A DNA stretch of 32,443 nt, from NCBI GenBank assembly GCA_049325055.1, contig JBMOPB010000101.1, forward strand, positions 1 through 32,443, written 5' to 3'. Positions 1 to 8,377 of this stretch are shown one piece after another. The stretch is from BRHc4a sp049325055. Lineage in GTDB: Bacteria; Bacillota; Desulfotomaculia; Desulfotomaculales; Desulfocucumaceae. Made by a program: the position numbers and the translations under genes. Under the pieces are notes generated by a model, which was given only the letters and a program-made list of their open reading frames with translations, was not told the origin of the DNA and did no database searches. Numbering within the stretch: the stretch's first letter is position 1; every line of letters begins with the position of its first letter.

Positions 1-96
1 ATGATAACCGCCACCAGGGCATATGAGGCAAGCGTTACGGCCCTTAACTCGGCCAAGGCCATGGCTCTTAAAGCCCTTGAGATAGGACGGGGGTAA
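1..96 (+). CDS. flgC: Flagellar basal-body rod protein FlgC, C-terminal end only
   Basis: The first 31 codons read through to a TAA stop. They contain RAYEASVTALNSAKAMALKA followed by LEIG, the conserved C-terminal helix of FlgC-type proximal rod proteins. In the family this helix packs with other axial-protein termini in the rod core. The gene is cut by the left edge; the ATG at base 1 is an internal methionine. The position directly before fliE matches the flgB-flgC-fliE order of Firmicutes fla/che operons. FlgC is preferred over FlgB because of the following fliE and the LEIG ending. Confidence 0.88.
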   Translation: MITATRAYEASVTALNSAKAMALKALEIGRG

Positions 97-118
97 TGGC
101 CGGGATGATGGTATTTAT

Positions 119-228
119 GGTCAGAACAGAATTCAGTAGTCAGACATCCATGTTGTGACTGAAAGGTCCTTCCATTCGTATACTCCAGATAAGCATATTT
201 TGCTATAAGCTGACAGCTGACAGCTGAC
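119..228. repeat. Heptamer repeat locus A (flgC-fliE gap), inverted ends
   Basis: The left arm (about 121-143) has CAG trinucleotides at 122, 127, 134 and 141, so the later steps are 7 bp. The right arm is three exact tandem copies of AGCTGAC at 208-228. Left GTCAG and right CTGAC ends are inverted relative to each other around a core of about 65 bp. The locus starts 23 bases after the flgC stop and ends just before the fliE ribosome site. It belongs to the 7-bp periodic family seen at four other gaps, although its units are the most diverged. Confidence 0.55.
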
Positions 229-251
229 CCGAAAAGGAGGCCAGAAAGTTT

Positions 252-548
252 ATGGACATATCACCTGTTTCCATGATCTTGCCGCAGGCTCTCCCCGGAG
301 AAAATGAAAAAAAGGTTTCCGGAGGGGACAAGTCCTTTGGCGGGGTATTGGTTAATGCCCTGAAAGATGTTAACGACGCTCAGGTGAAAGCCGATGAGGT
401 CACTAAAAAATTTTTAGTTGGAGAGATACAGGATATCCATCAGGTGACCATCGCCACGGAACAGGCAAAGTTAATGCTGCAGCTGGCAGTGGAGGTCAGG
501 AATAAAGTGGTGGAGGCATATCAGGAAATATCCCGCATGCAGGTATAG
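252..548 (+). CDS. fliE: Flagellar hook-basal body complex protein FliE
   Basis: This 98-residue protein has the usual FliE length. Its C-terminal half carries the family signature (DIHQVTIATEQAKLMLQLAV, then EVRNKVVEAYQEISRMQV). FliE joins the MS ring (FliF) to the proximal rod and is an early type III export substrate. The ATG is preceded by AGGAGG at 235-240. The gene lies between flgC and fliF as in other Gram-positive operons. Repeat-containing gaps on both sides (about 155 and 280 bp) separate it from its neighbours, which is unusual in an otherwise tightly packed operon. Confidence 0.95.
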   Translation: MDISPVSMILPQALPGENEKKVSGGDKSFGGVLVNALKDVNDAQVKADEVTKKFLVGEIQDIHQVTIATEQAKLMLQLAVEVRNKVVEAYQEISRMQV

Positions 549-551
549 CAC

Positions 552-671
552 GGGCTGTGATAAGCTTCGTCTGGCTTTGTCGGCCCTGACGGTCCGGATG
601 CTCACGTATGTTCATATACGCTCCGCTCCGTACCGCCAGTTCCTTCGCGCCAGTCACGCTTCTGACAGCCC
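552..671. repeat. Palindromic intergenic element between fliE and fliF
   Basis: GGGCTGTGATAAGC at 552-565 pairs with GCTTCTGACAGCCC at 658-671, matching at 12 of 14 positions as inverted ends about 120 bp apart. A smaller inverted repeat (CGTAT...ATACG, 605-620) lies inside. The 17-mer GCTTCGTCTGGCTTTGT occurs next to the left end (564-580) and again just outside the right end (689-705). The structure resembles a small non-coding hairpin or MITE-like element. No transposase is present, and I see no second full copy in this window. Confidence 0.6.
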
Positions 672-688
672 TATTGGGGTCGTGGTAG

Positions 689-705
689 GCTTCGTCTGGC
701 TTTGT
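689..705 (+). repeat. 17-bp direct repeat of 564-580
   Basis: GCTTCGTCTGGCTTTGT is an exact copy of bases 564-580, shifted by 125 bp. It lies just outside the palindromic element, so it may be the remnant of a second, truncated element or part of a longer duplicated unit. Confidence 0.75.
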
Positions 706-830
706 AATGTCGTTGGTTCGATTACTTAACATAATTTCTTATAATTATTAATTAGTTCAGATTCGTCCTTCTATTCTGGAGCTGCGAAAAGAGGCTCTTG
801 ATATATAACTCCAATAGGAGACGTGATTAG

Positions 831-2384
831 GTGAATTTGGGGCAATTACTGGCCAGGTTTGGTGAAAGATGGCGCAGTTTTAATCAAAGTCAGAAAGTGC
901 TTGCCATCCTGGCGGCTATAGGAGTGTTGACGGCTCTGATTGTTTTAAGTCAGGTTGTATTCAAGACTCCTTATGCGCCTTTGTTTACCGGCCTGGACCC
1001 GAAAGACGCCGGTAAAATCAGCGAAGAGCTAAAAAAAGAAAAAATACCCTACAAGGTAACTAACCAGGGAAAGACCATAGAAGTTCCGGAAAATGTGGTG
1101 TATGAGACCAGGATCAAGCTGGCCAGCAGCGGTGCCCTCTACAGCAGCGGGATTGGCTTCGAGCTTTTTGACCAGAAAAAATTCGGGGTTACTGAATTTG
1201 AACAGCAGGTGGGCTACCAGAGGGCCCTTCAGGAGGAGCTTAGGAGGACCATAGTGCAGGTGGAGGCGGTGGAGCAGGCCCGTGTTCACCTGGTAATGCC
1301 AAAGAAAAGCCTTTTTTTAAACGATCAGACTGAGCCCTCAGCCTCTATAGCATTAAAGCTCAAGCCCACGGCCAAGATCTCCGGCGAGAATGTCCGGGGA
1401 ATAGTGGAACTGGTGGCGGGCAGCGTTGAGGGACTGAAGCCGGAAAATATCCACGTCATTGATATGCAGGGAAATTCATTAAGCGACGGCCTTAAGCTGG
1501 GGGACAAGTCCGCCAACCTCACCAAGGTTGCCATGGACCGCTATGAAATCAGGCGGGCTTATGAAAAGGAGATGGAAACACGGATTCAGGGAATGCTCAG
1601 GCAGATACTGGGTCCGGGGATGGCGGTGGCCATGGTGACCGCTGAACTGGACTTTGACCAGCAGCAGTACAAAGCCATCACCTATGACAAGGGGCAGGTT
1701 CTGAGTGAACACAACATTGCCGAGACCGGATCGGGGCCTGGGGGGTCCTCGGGAGTGCCCGGGACAGACTCAGAACTCCCGGGCAGAAGTATACCGGCCT
1801 CAGGAGGCGGGGGCGGCGGATCCAGTTTTTCCCGACAGGAAAACACAACCAACTACCAGATCCCCTCGAAAGAAGAAACGGTGGTTAAGTCTCCCGGGAG
1901 CCCAAAGAGGCTGTCGGTTTCCGTGGTGCTAAACGGAAACTACTCCCAGGCCCAGCTGCAGCAGGTACACGACATGGTATCCGCTGCCATTGGGTTTAAC
2001 AGCGCCAGGGGAGACCAGATCAATGTCTCCAGCATGGCCTTTGACGACAGCGATAAAAAAGATCTGGGGGCTGAAATGGCTAAGCAGAAAGCCATGGAAG
2101 AAGAACGGGACAGGTACATAATGATGGCAGCCGTAGGACTGTCGGTAGTTATACTGCTGTTACTGTTAATCAGTTATATTAAAAGGCAGCGGCGGCTAAG
2201 GGCCGAGAGGCTGGAAGAACTCAGAAGACTGGAAGAGGAGGCCGAAAGGAAGGCGCTTCTGGAAGCTGGTGATGTAAAAATTGAAGTTCCCAGAATTGCC
2301 ACAAGGCAGGATGAAGTAAGGGATCTCGCCTCGGAAAACCCGGAAGGGGTGGCAGAGATACTGAAACTCTGGATGAAGGAGTAG
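831..2384 (+). CDS. fliF: Flagellar MS-ring protein FliF
   Basis: FliF forms the membrane-supramembrane ring on which the switch and rod assemble. The 517-residue product is of normal size. It has an N-terminal membrane helix (about residues 23-45), then ring-building motifs including YAPLFTGLDPKDAGKI and ARVHLVMPKKSLF. A Gly/Ser-rich segment (about 300-335) interrupts the periplasmic region, and a second membrane helix lies near 428-448. The acidic C-terminal tail ends in ENPEGVAEILKLWMKE, the usual FliG-binding segment. The start is GTG with AGGAG 10 bases upstream. fliG follows after 10 bases. Confidence 0.97.
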   Translation: MNLGQLLARFGERWRSFNQSQKVLAILAAIGVLTALIVLSQVVFKTPYAPLFTGLDPKDAGKISEELKKEKIPYKVTNQGKTIEVPENVVYETRIKLASSGALYSSGIGFELFDQKKFGVTEFEQQVGYQRALQEELRRTIVQVEAVEQARVHLVMPKKSLFLNDQTEPSASIALKLKPTAKISGENVRGIVELVAGSVEGLKPENIHVIDMQGNSLSDGLKLGDKSANLTKVAMDRYEIRRAYEKEMETRIQGMLRQILGPGMAVAMVTAELDFDQQQYKAITYDKGQVLSEHNIAETGSGPGGSSGVPGTDSELPGRSIPASGGGGGGSSFSRQENTTNYQIPSKEETVVKSPGSPKRLSVSVVLNGNYSQAQLQQVHDMVSAAIGFNSARGDQINVSSMAFDDSDKKDLGAEMAKQKAMEEERDRYIMMAAVGLSVVILLLLLISYIKRQRRLRAERLEELRRLEEEAERKALLEAGDVKIEVPRIATRQDEVRDLASENPEGVAEILKLWMKE

Positions 2385-2394
2385 TAAATACTAA

Positions 2395-3408
2395 ATGGCA
2401 ATGCCGGTGAAGCTTAACGGAATACAAAAAGCCGCCATAGTTTTGATAAGCCTGGGGGCGGATCTTTCGGCAAAAGTTCTAAAAAAGAACTTCACCGACG
2501 ATGAAGTTGAAAAACTAACCGGGGAAATTTCCATGCTTGAAAACATACCCAGGGACGTGCAGAGGGCTGTTCTGGAAGAATTTTTGCAAATGACCCAGGC
2601 CAGGGAGTACCTTATGCGGGGAGGGTTTGATTATGCCAAGGAACTCCTCGAAAAAGCCGTGGGGAGCCAGAAGGCCATGGAAATACTGGAGAAAGTGTCG
2701 GTAAATTTACAAAACGTACCGTTTAGCAGCTTGAGAAAGGCCGAGGCCAAGCACCTGTTTAATTTTATCAGGGACGAACATCCGCAAACCATGGCGCTAA
2801 TACTTACATATCTCCATCCCGAACAGGCTTCATTGATACTGGCGGCACTGCCGCCGGAGCAGCAGGCGGACGTGGCCAGGAGGGTGGCCATTATAGACAG
2901 GATTGCGCCTGAGGTCATAAAAGAAGTGGAAAACGTTCTGGAGCGGAAAATGTCAATGATAGTGCCGCACCAAGATCAGAATGTCGGTGGAATCAAGACT
3001 CTGGTAAACATTCTTAACAGGGTTGACCGTTCAACTGAAAAGACAATACTGGAGGAACTGGAAACCAACGATCCGGAGCTTGCCGACGAAATCCGCAAGC
3101 TGATGTTTGTATTCGAAGATATCATCAAGCTTCACGACGTTGCCATCCAGCGCGTCTTGCGGGAAGTGGACCAGAAAGACCTGGCCAAGGCCATGCGCGG
3201 GTCAAACGAGGAAGTGGCCAACAGAATATACAAGAATATGTCCAAGCGGGCGGCGGACATGCTCAGGGAGGAAATACAGTTCATGGGGCCGGTGCGCTTA
3301 AGAGACGTGGAAGAAGCCCAGCAGAAGATAGTCCAGATAATCCGGAGACTGGACGAGGCCGGCGAGATCATAGTGGCCCGGGGTGGAGAAGATGCCATTG
3401 TCCTCTAA
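2395..3408 (+). CDS. fliG: Flagellar motor switch protein FliG
   Basis: FliG is the rotor protein of the C ring that contacts the stator. The 337-residue length is typical. The middle domain contains EHPQTMALILTYLHPEQAS. The C-terminal torque domain contains VFEDIIKLHDVAIQRVLREV and RAADMLREEIQFMGPVRL, with the conserved charged residues. Two in-frame ATGs (2395 and 2401) are possible starts; the first is used here. The gene sits between fliF and fliH, and its end overlaps the start of fliH, suggesting translational coupling. Confidence 0.97.
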   Translation: MAMPVKLNGIQKAAIVLISLGADLSAKVLKKNFTDDEVEKLTGEISMLENIPRDVQRAVLEEFLQMTQAREYLMRGGFDYAKELLEKAVGSQKAMEILEKVSVNLQNVPFSSLRKAEAKHLFNFIRDEHPQTMALILTYLHPEQASLILAALPPEQQADVARRVAIIDRIAPEVIKEVENVLERKMSMIVPHQDQNVGGIKTLVNILNRVDRSTEKTILEELETNDPELADEIRKLMFVFEDIIKLHDVAIQRVLREVDQKDLAKAMRGSNEEVANRIYKNMSKRAADMLREEIQFMGPVRLRDVEEAQQKIVQIIRRLDEAGEIIVARGGEDAIVL

Positions 3409-4150
3409 TATTATCAAAGGTATGGAAAACTGCGACGACCGCAAGGTGCTTGAACTGAGGCATGTCTTCATCCATGGAAGTGAACAGAAGGAAGATGTTA
3501 AGGAGGAACCGTTAATTGATCCTGCCGTTGAGGCGGCCCGGATTATCGGGGAGGCTGAGGAGAGGGCGAAAAAAATTATTGCCGGGGCGGAATTGTCTGC
3601 GCTCCAAATAGAAAAGGAAGCCCGGGAAAGGATCGAGGAAGAAGCCGGGAAAACAATGCAGAAGGCCAGGGAGCAGGGTTTCGCCGAGGGAAAAAAAGAA
3701 GCGCTGGCCAGGGCGGCGGCGGAGGCTTCTTCAATCAGGGAACAGGCCAGGTCGGTTTTGAGGCAGGCTGAGGAGATCAGGAGGAAAAACCTGGAATTAC
3801 TGGAGCCCCAAATTGTCCAGCTGGCTGTGGAAATTGCGGAAAAACTCCTGGCTGCGCATCTTGAACTGAATCCACGGGCGGTAATGGATATCGCCGGTGA
3901 AGCCATAAGCATGCTGCACAACAGGGACCAGGTGGTATTGTTTGTCAGCCCGGGAGATTATGACATGTTCCGGGAAAAACGTGCAGAACTGGTAAAGCTG
4001 CTATCTCCGAAAGGGGAGCTGCATATAATATCGGACCCTGAAATAAGTCCCGGGGGATGTGTGGCTGAAACCGAATATGGAAGGGTGGACGCAAGCATAG
4101 AAAAACGCTGGGAGTCCCTGCTCAAAGCACTGGAGGAATTCGCAAAGTGA
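3392..4150 (+). CDS. fliH: Flagellar export ATPase regulator FliH
   Basis: FliH binds FliI and links the export ATPase to the C ring. The N-terminus MPLSSNIIKG matches the usual FliH beginning, which favours ATG 3392 over the GTG at 3383. A long Ala/Glu/Arg-rich coiled coil (about residues 45-145) includes AREQGFAEGKKEA. It is followed by a C-terminal domain similar to V/F-ATPase peripheral-stalk subunits. The start lies within the 3' end of fliG. The stop overlaps the GTG start of fliI (GTGA), a typical coupling arrangement. Confidence 0.93.
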   Translation: MPLSSNIIKGMENCDDRKVLELRHVFIHGSEQKEDVKEEPLIDPAVEAARIIGEAEERAKKIIAGAELSALQIEKEARERIEEEAGKTMQKAREQGFAEGKKEALARAAAEASSIREQARSVLRQAEEIRRKNLELLEPQIVQLAVEIAEKLLAAHLELNPRAVMDIAGEAISMLHNRDQVVLFVSPGDYDMFREKRAELVKLLSPKGELHIISDPEISPGGCVAETEYGRVDASIEKRWESLLKALEEFAK

Positions 4151-5475
4151 CCGAAAATGCCAGGCAGATTGATCTGGAAAAGATAAAGCGCCGGGTCAGT
4201 CAAGCCAGGATCATTTATCCAACGGGGCAGGTTACAAGGGTTATTGGCCTCACGGTTGAAGCCAGGGGTATATCAGCCCGAATAGGAGAGGTTTGTGACA
4301 TAATAGTCCCCGGTGAACAACTTCCGGTTAAGTCTGAAGTGGTGGGCTTTCGGGACAACAACACACTGTTGATGCCTCTCGGGGAACTCAGGGGCATCTA
4401 TCCCGGCTGTGTAGTGGTGCCCACCGGCAAATCCCTGGCTGTCCGGGCCGGGAAACATCTTCTGGGCAGGATACTGGACGGGCTTGGTTCTCCTATTGAC
4501 TGGGAGGAACCCCAGTGGGATGCGGGTGAGGAAGTTGTGGTGGATACTGCGCCCCCCAATCCACTAACACGAAAAAGAATAACGGAAATGCTTGTCACCG
4601 GGGTAAGGGCCATTGACGGGCTTATCACCTGCGGCAAGGGACAGCGCCTGGGCATTTTTGCCGGAAGCGGGGTGGGAAAGAGCACACTCCTGGGAATGAT
4701 TGCCCGGTATTGCAGCGCTGATGTCAACGTCATAGCGCTCATAGGCGAAAGGGGTCGCGAGGTTCGGGAATTTATAGAAAAAGATCTTGGTGAGAAAGGG
4801 CTGTCAAGGTCGGTGTTGGTGGTTGCCACTTCGGATCAGCCGGCGCTGGTGAGGCTAAAAGGGGCATTTGTGGCCAGTGCAATAGCGGAGTACTTCAGGG
4901 ACAAGGGAATGGACGTAATGTTGATGATGGACTCCATCACCAGGTTTGCCATGGCGCAGCGCGAGGTGGGCCTTGCTGTGGGGGAGCCGCCGGCCACAAA
5001 AGGTTACACCCCGTCGGTTTTTGCCCTCCTGCCGCGCCTGCTGGAGAGGTCCGGCATGGGGCTGAACGGGTCAATTACCGCCTTTTACACGGTTCTGGTT
5101 GAGGCCGACGATATGAATGAGCCCATTGCCGATGCTGTCAGGGGTATACTGGACGGACATATAGTTTTGTCAAGGGAACTGGCCTCAAGGGCGCATTATC
5201 CGGCAATTGACGTGATGGAAAGTGTAAGCCGCCTTATGCCGGAAATAACACCGGGGGAACATCTCCGCAGGGCCATGATGGTCAAGGAGAAGATGGCTGT
5301 TTTCCGGCAATCTGAGGATCTTATAAATATAGGCGCTTATATTAAGGGGTCCAACCCCAAAATAGATGATGCCATAAAATTCAATGATCCTATCAACAAT
5401 TTCTTGAAACAGGACTTAAACGAGGGATTTACCTTCGAAGAGACTGTTGACAAACTAAAGGGCATCGTTTCATGA
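4147..5475 (+). CDS. fliI: Flagellum-specific type III export ATPase FliI
   Basis: FliI is the hexameric ATPase that energises and unfolds type III export substrates at the base of the flagellum. The 442-residue protein resembles F1-ATPase beta. It has a P-loop GSGVGKST (residues 173-180), IGERGREVREFIEKDLG, Walker B MLMMDSITRFAMAQREVG, and GEPPATKGYTPSVFALLPRL. The GTG start overlaps the fliH stop. A gap of about 165 bases follows before fliJ, with a possible internal promoter, so fliI may end the first tightly coupled block. Confidence 0.97.
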   Translation: MTENARQIDLEKIKRRVSQARIIYPTGQVTRVIGLTVEARGISARIGEVCDIIVPGEQLPVKSEVVGFRDNNTLLMPLGELRGIYPGCVVVPTGKSLAVRAGKHLLGRILDGLGSPIDWEEPQWDAGEEVVVDTAPPNPLTRKRITEMLVTGVRAIDGLITCGKGQRLGIFAGSGVGKSTLLGMIARYCSADVNVIALIGERGREVREFIEKDLGEKGLSRSVLVVATSDQPALVRLKGAFVASAIAEYFRDKGMDVMLMMDSITRFAMAQREVGLAVGEPPATKGYTPSVFALLPRLLERSGMGLNGSITAFYTVLVEADDMNEPIADAVRGILDGHIVLSRELASRAHYPAIDVMESVSRLMPEITPGEHLRRAMMVKEKMAVFRQSEDLINIGAYIKGSNPKIDDAIKFNDPINNFLKQDLNEGFTFEETVDKLKGIVS

Positions 5476-5509
5476 AAAAGGTGGAAAAAAACAGGTATTT
5501 TCCGTTAAA

Positions 5510-5539
5510 TTGTAGAAATAAGGGAGTATAAGGTATAAA
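5510..5539 (+). promoter_or_regulatory. Possible sigma-A-type promoter upstream of fliJ
   Basis: TTGTAG (5510-5515) and TATAAA (5534-5539) are separated by 18 bases in the AT-rich fliI-fliJ gap, about 100 bases before the fliJ start. The match to TTGACA/TATAAT is moderate, and AT-rich sequence gives such matches by chance. It is the only plausible internal promoter I see in the fliE-fliK region. Confidence 0.35.
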
Positions 5540-5641
5540 TTTTAACTTTAAACTGTTGCAATATTTGTCAGTTAAATGAGAAAATGTTTTTATAAGCCTG
5601 TACATGCGCTGGTACGGCCGGGAATCCGTGGAGGATATAAA

Positions 5642-6079
5642 TTGAAAAGATTTTTTTTCAGGCTGGAGCCTGTGCTGAAAAACCGGGCGGATAAGGAAGA
5701 AAAGGCAATTGTGGCCCGGGCTGCCGCCCAGAAGGAATACCAGAAGCAGTTGGACATGCTTGAAAAAATAAGATCGGACTTGAGAAATTCAAGGGAAGCG
5801 GCGGTATCCGGCAGGGCGACTGTGGAAGAGTTTCTTTCCAGGTCGCTGTATATCGATTATCTGACGGTCTCTCTGGCCAAGCAGGAAAAAGTTGTGGAGA
5901 AGGCCGGGCAGGAATTGGAAAAAAAGCGGCTGGCAGTTATTCAGGCCCGTAAGGACAAGCTGGTGCTGCAGAAATTAAAAGAAAAGCTTTATCAGGATCA
6001 CATGCACCAGGTGAGCCTGTGGGAAGCAAAACTCACCGATGACCAGTGCACATCTCTGACTCATCGCCGAAAGGAGTGA
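5642..6079 (+). CDS. fliJ: Flagellar export chaperone/stalk protein FliJ
   Basis: FliJ is the coiled-coil stalk of the FliI ring and escorts export components. The TTG at 5642 is chosen because GGAGG lies at 5630-5634 and the translation KRFFFRLEPVLKNRADKEEK matches the usual FliJ opening (FxFxLexVLkxRxxxEe). This gives 145 residues, normal for the family. An upstream ATG at 5576 would add 22 unlike residues and lacks a good ribosome site. The product is almost entirely charged helix. A heptamer repeat begins 8 bases after the stop. Confidence 0.85.
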   Translation: MKRFFFRLEPVLKNRADKEEKAIVARAAAQKEYQKQLDMLEKIRSDLRNSREAAVSGRATVEEFLSRSLYIDYLTVSLAKQEKVVEKAGQELEKKRLAVIQARKDKLVLQKLKEKLYQDHMHQVSLWEAKLTDDQCTSLTHRRKE

Positions 6080-6087
6080 TGCCTAAG

Positions 6088-6120
6088 AATCCAGTAGTCA
6101 GAATACAGAAGTCAGAATGG
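6088..6120. repeat. Heptamer repeat locus B (fliJ-fliK gap), one arm
   Basis: The sequence reads AATCCAG, TAGTCAG, AATACAG, AAGTCAG, AATGG: four complete 7-bp units in register plus a partial one. No inverted partner is evident before the fliK ribosome site, so this may be a solo arm of the element seen in pairs elsewhere. Confidence 0.75.
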
Positions 6121-6160
6121 ACGGTATTACTACAATTGAATAAGGAAAGGAGGTGTACAT

Positions 6161-7690
6161 ATGAGAGCAGATGCTATAGCAATAACTCCGGAAACGGCGG
6201 CCTTGGCCTTAAATCGTGCCGGGAACTCAGGATCCGGCACGGCGGGTGAAGGTGTAAGCGATTTTATAATAGCCCTGATTGGAGCCATGGCTCAGCAGGA
6301 TAACACCTGTTGCCTTCAGGGGGGAAGCCCGGGAGATTTTTTACCGGTGCAACCGGGGAGCGTCGCCGAAGGGAAAGATATTCGAGGGATGCATATGGTT
6401 CCGGAAAATGCAGGAGTATCCGCAGGCATTTTGAGTATGCTGACCCTGCAGATGAATCAGGTTCAGGCAGGAAACGTAAGCGGAGAGCCGTCTTTGCATG
6501 TCGCCGACAATATCGCTTCTGCCACGGCCGGAATACAGCTGGCGGATCTGGGGCAGCAACAACCGGTGAGGGTTTCGGCAGGCGGGCCTGAAGACGTTGT
6601 GGAGACTCAATCGTCTGAAGTGTACATACCCGGTAAGGCAGAAGAAAAGGTGTCCGCTAACGTCACCTTGAAGCCCCAGGACCTGGTTGTGCAGCCGGAA
6701 GTAACCCCGGGGATTGAGATTAAAGCCTCAGGAGTTGAAATCCCGGCCCAAAATGTGGTGGCGAAAAGCAAGACCCTGAATTCGGAAAGCCTTCAACAGG
6801 TTGCAACCCGGGTTTCGCTTCAGGTTTCTACCGCTCAAACCTGGTCAGGTCCGGTTAACCCGGAATTGTCCACCGGATCAGTGACCACTGATACCGGCGG
6901 CGGGCAGTGGGAGAATGCCGGTGGCGGGCCTATTGGGCGGGGTTTAAGCGAAACAGGCGCTAACACCGGTGAAAATCATGGCTTTGGTGGATCTGGCAGC
7001 GGTGGCGAGGCCGAAAAGGAAGATCAGTTGCTGAGTGTGACAAAACAGTGGGACAAAAACACAGGTGACAAGGCAGGATCAAGCCCGGAACATTCGGACG
7101 GGGAAATATCCGGATTAGGGATTGAGAGCCCCGGAGGACACGGCGGGATCACAGGCGCAGACGAGGGGAACCTGGCGGCTGACGGCGGCAGGAATGGGGA
7201 ACAAGTCAAGGTCAATGCCGGGAACATTCATATCCAGAATGTTGCACCCCAAAAATTTCCGGTGGAGATACTGCCCCACATACTGAACACAGTTCGGAGC
7301 GCCGGTCATGAAAATAAGGTTACTGTTATAAGGCTGAAGCTTGAGCCGGAAAACATGGGAGAAATAAATATAAAGCTTTCCTACGTAAAAGGGAAGTTGA
7401 CGGCGTACTTCTTTACAAACAGCGGCCTGGTAAAGGAAGCGGTGGAAAGTTCTCTGCCTCAGCTGAAAGAGACTCTGACGCAGTACAATGTTGATCTGGG
7501 AGATGCAGCAGCCTTTGTGGGGCAGGAACAGCAAGGCCACCAGGGAACCGGCTACACCGGGTTCGGACACAACGGCAAGGCAAATTTAAAGTTTAAGTTC
7601 GATTCCGGAGATTTCAAGGGTATGGATACCGATGATGCTGCCATCAGAAGCGCTGGCGGGAGTGAAAGGCTGGTTAACATTCTGGTGTAG
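6161..7690 (+). CDS. fliK: Flagellar hook-length control protein FliK
   Basis: FliK measures hook length and switches export specificity through FlhB. The 509-residue protein has a long low-complexity, Gly/Ser/Gln/Val-rich N-terminal and middle region, as expected for a secreted ruler. The conserved C-terminal hook domain runs from about residue 385 to 455 (VTVIRLKLEPENMGEINIKL). The start is an ATG with AGGAGGTG upstream (6149-6156). The gene lies between fliJ and flgD as in B. subtilis. The linker is poorly conserved; identity rests on the C-terminal domain and position. Confidence 0.93.
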   Translation: MRADAIAITPETAALALNRAGNSGSGTAGEGVSDFIIALIGAMAQQDNTCCLQGGSPGDFLPVQPGSVAEGKDIRGMHMVPENAGVSAGILSMLTLQMNQVQAGNVSGEPSLHVADNIASATAGIQLADLGQQQPVRVSAGGPEDVVETQSSEVYIPGKAEEKVSANVTLKPQDLVVQPEVTPGIEIKASGVEIPAQNVVAKSKTLNSESLQQVATRVSLQVSTAQTWSGPVNPELSTGSVTTDTGGGQWENAGGGPIGRGLSETGANTGENHGFGGSGSGGEAEKEDQLLSVTKQWDKNTGDKAGSSPEHSDGEISGLGIESPGGHGGITGADEGNLAADGGRNGEQVKVNAGNIHIQNVAPQKFPVEILPHILNTVRSAGHENKVTVIRLKLEPENMGEINIKLSYVKGKLTAYFFTNSGLVKEAVESSLPQLKETLTQYNVDLGDAAAFVGQEQQGHQGTGYTGFGHNGKANLKFKFDSGDFKGMDTDDAAIRSAGGSERLVNILV

Positions 7691-7705
7691 ATAAGAGGTG
7701 ATTTG

Positions 7706-8377
7706 GTGGATACTTCCAAGGCTGTTGAGGCTTCAAGATATGGCCTGCCGCAAAAGGGGACCAGGGTTCCCAAGAAGGTACTGAACAAGGACGATTTCCT
7801 AAGTCTTCTGGTTGCCCAGCTGAAAAACCAGGACCCCCTTGAGCCGCAGTCCAATGAAGAATTCCTGTCCACCATGGCACAGTTTAATTCACTTGAAACA
7901 CTGACGTCCCTTGACAGGAGCATACATTACAGCCAGGCTATTGCGATGATGAACAGGCCGGTGACCGTGCAGGAGCTGAATAAGGATCCAGTTGCCGGAA
8001 TGGTCGAAAAGGTTGGCGTTGTTGACGGGAAAGTCATGGTGTATATTGGCGGGAATAAATACAGCATATCGGATGTAAAGGAGATTCACCTTCAGGATAC
8101 CGGAAACCCTTCAGTATCAGGGAGTGACATAGTCCAGGCGGCTCTTATGATAGGAAGGCAGGTGCTGTTGGACAGCGGGGAACAGGTCGGAGGGACAGTT
8201 GAAAAAGTTGGAGTGGTTGACGGGAGACTAAAAGTCTACGTAAACGGCAAACCCTATGATATTTCAACCATTATAGAGGTTGGGAATCCGGATCATGATA
8301 GCGGCAGTGCAGGGTACAGTTCTGATTCAGGTCAGATCGGGCCGCCGGCGCCGGGGGTGACTGAAGGTGAAAGTTAA
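7706..8377 (+). CDS. flgD: Flagellar hook capping/assembly protein FlgD with internal duplication
   Basis: FlgD forms the scaffold cap under which hook subunits polymerise. The N-terminal signature is clear (LNKDDFLSLLVAQLKNQDPL, then NEEFLSTMAQFNSLE). GTG 7706 is preferred over TTG 7703 because it lies about 5 bases after AGAGGTG. The C-terminal part contains two related modules: residues 96-122 (VAGMVEKVGVVDG...) and 161-187 (VGGTVEKVGVVDG...), identical at 17 of 27 positions. This suggests a duplicated Tudor-like segment. The end overlaps the next gene by 11 bases. Confidence 0.93.
   Translation: MDTSKAVEASRYGLPQKGTRVPKKVLNKDDFLSLLVAQLKNQDPLEPQSNEEFLSTMAQFNSLETLTSLDRSIHYSQAIAMMNRPVTVQELNKDPVAGMVEKVGVVDGKVMVYIGGNKYSISDVKEIHLQDTGNPSVSGSDIVQAALMIGRQVLLDSGEQVGGTVEKVGVVDGRLKVYVNGKPYDISTIIEVGNPDHDSGSAGYSSDSGQIGPPAPGVTEGES

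Noticed and set aside
496..732. 78-codon - strand ORF across the fliE-fliF gap
   Set aside because: It runs through the palindromic repeat element and the fliE 3' end, has no ribosome site, and its sequence comes from the repeat rather than a recognisable protein.
3298..3921. 207-codon - strand ORF opposite fliG/fliH
   Set aside because: It is the Ser/Ala-rich complement of the FliH coiled coil. The + strand genes are clear and fill the region.
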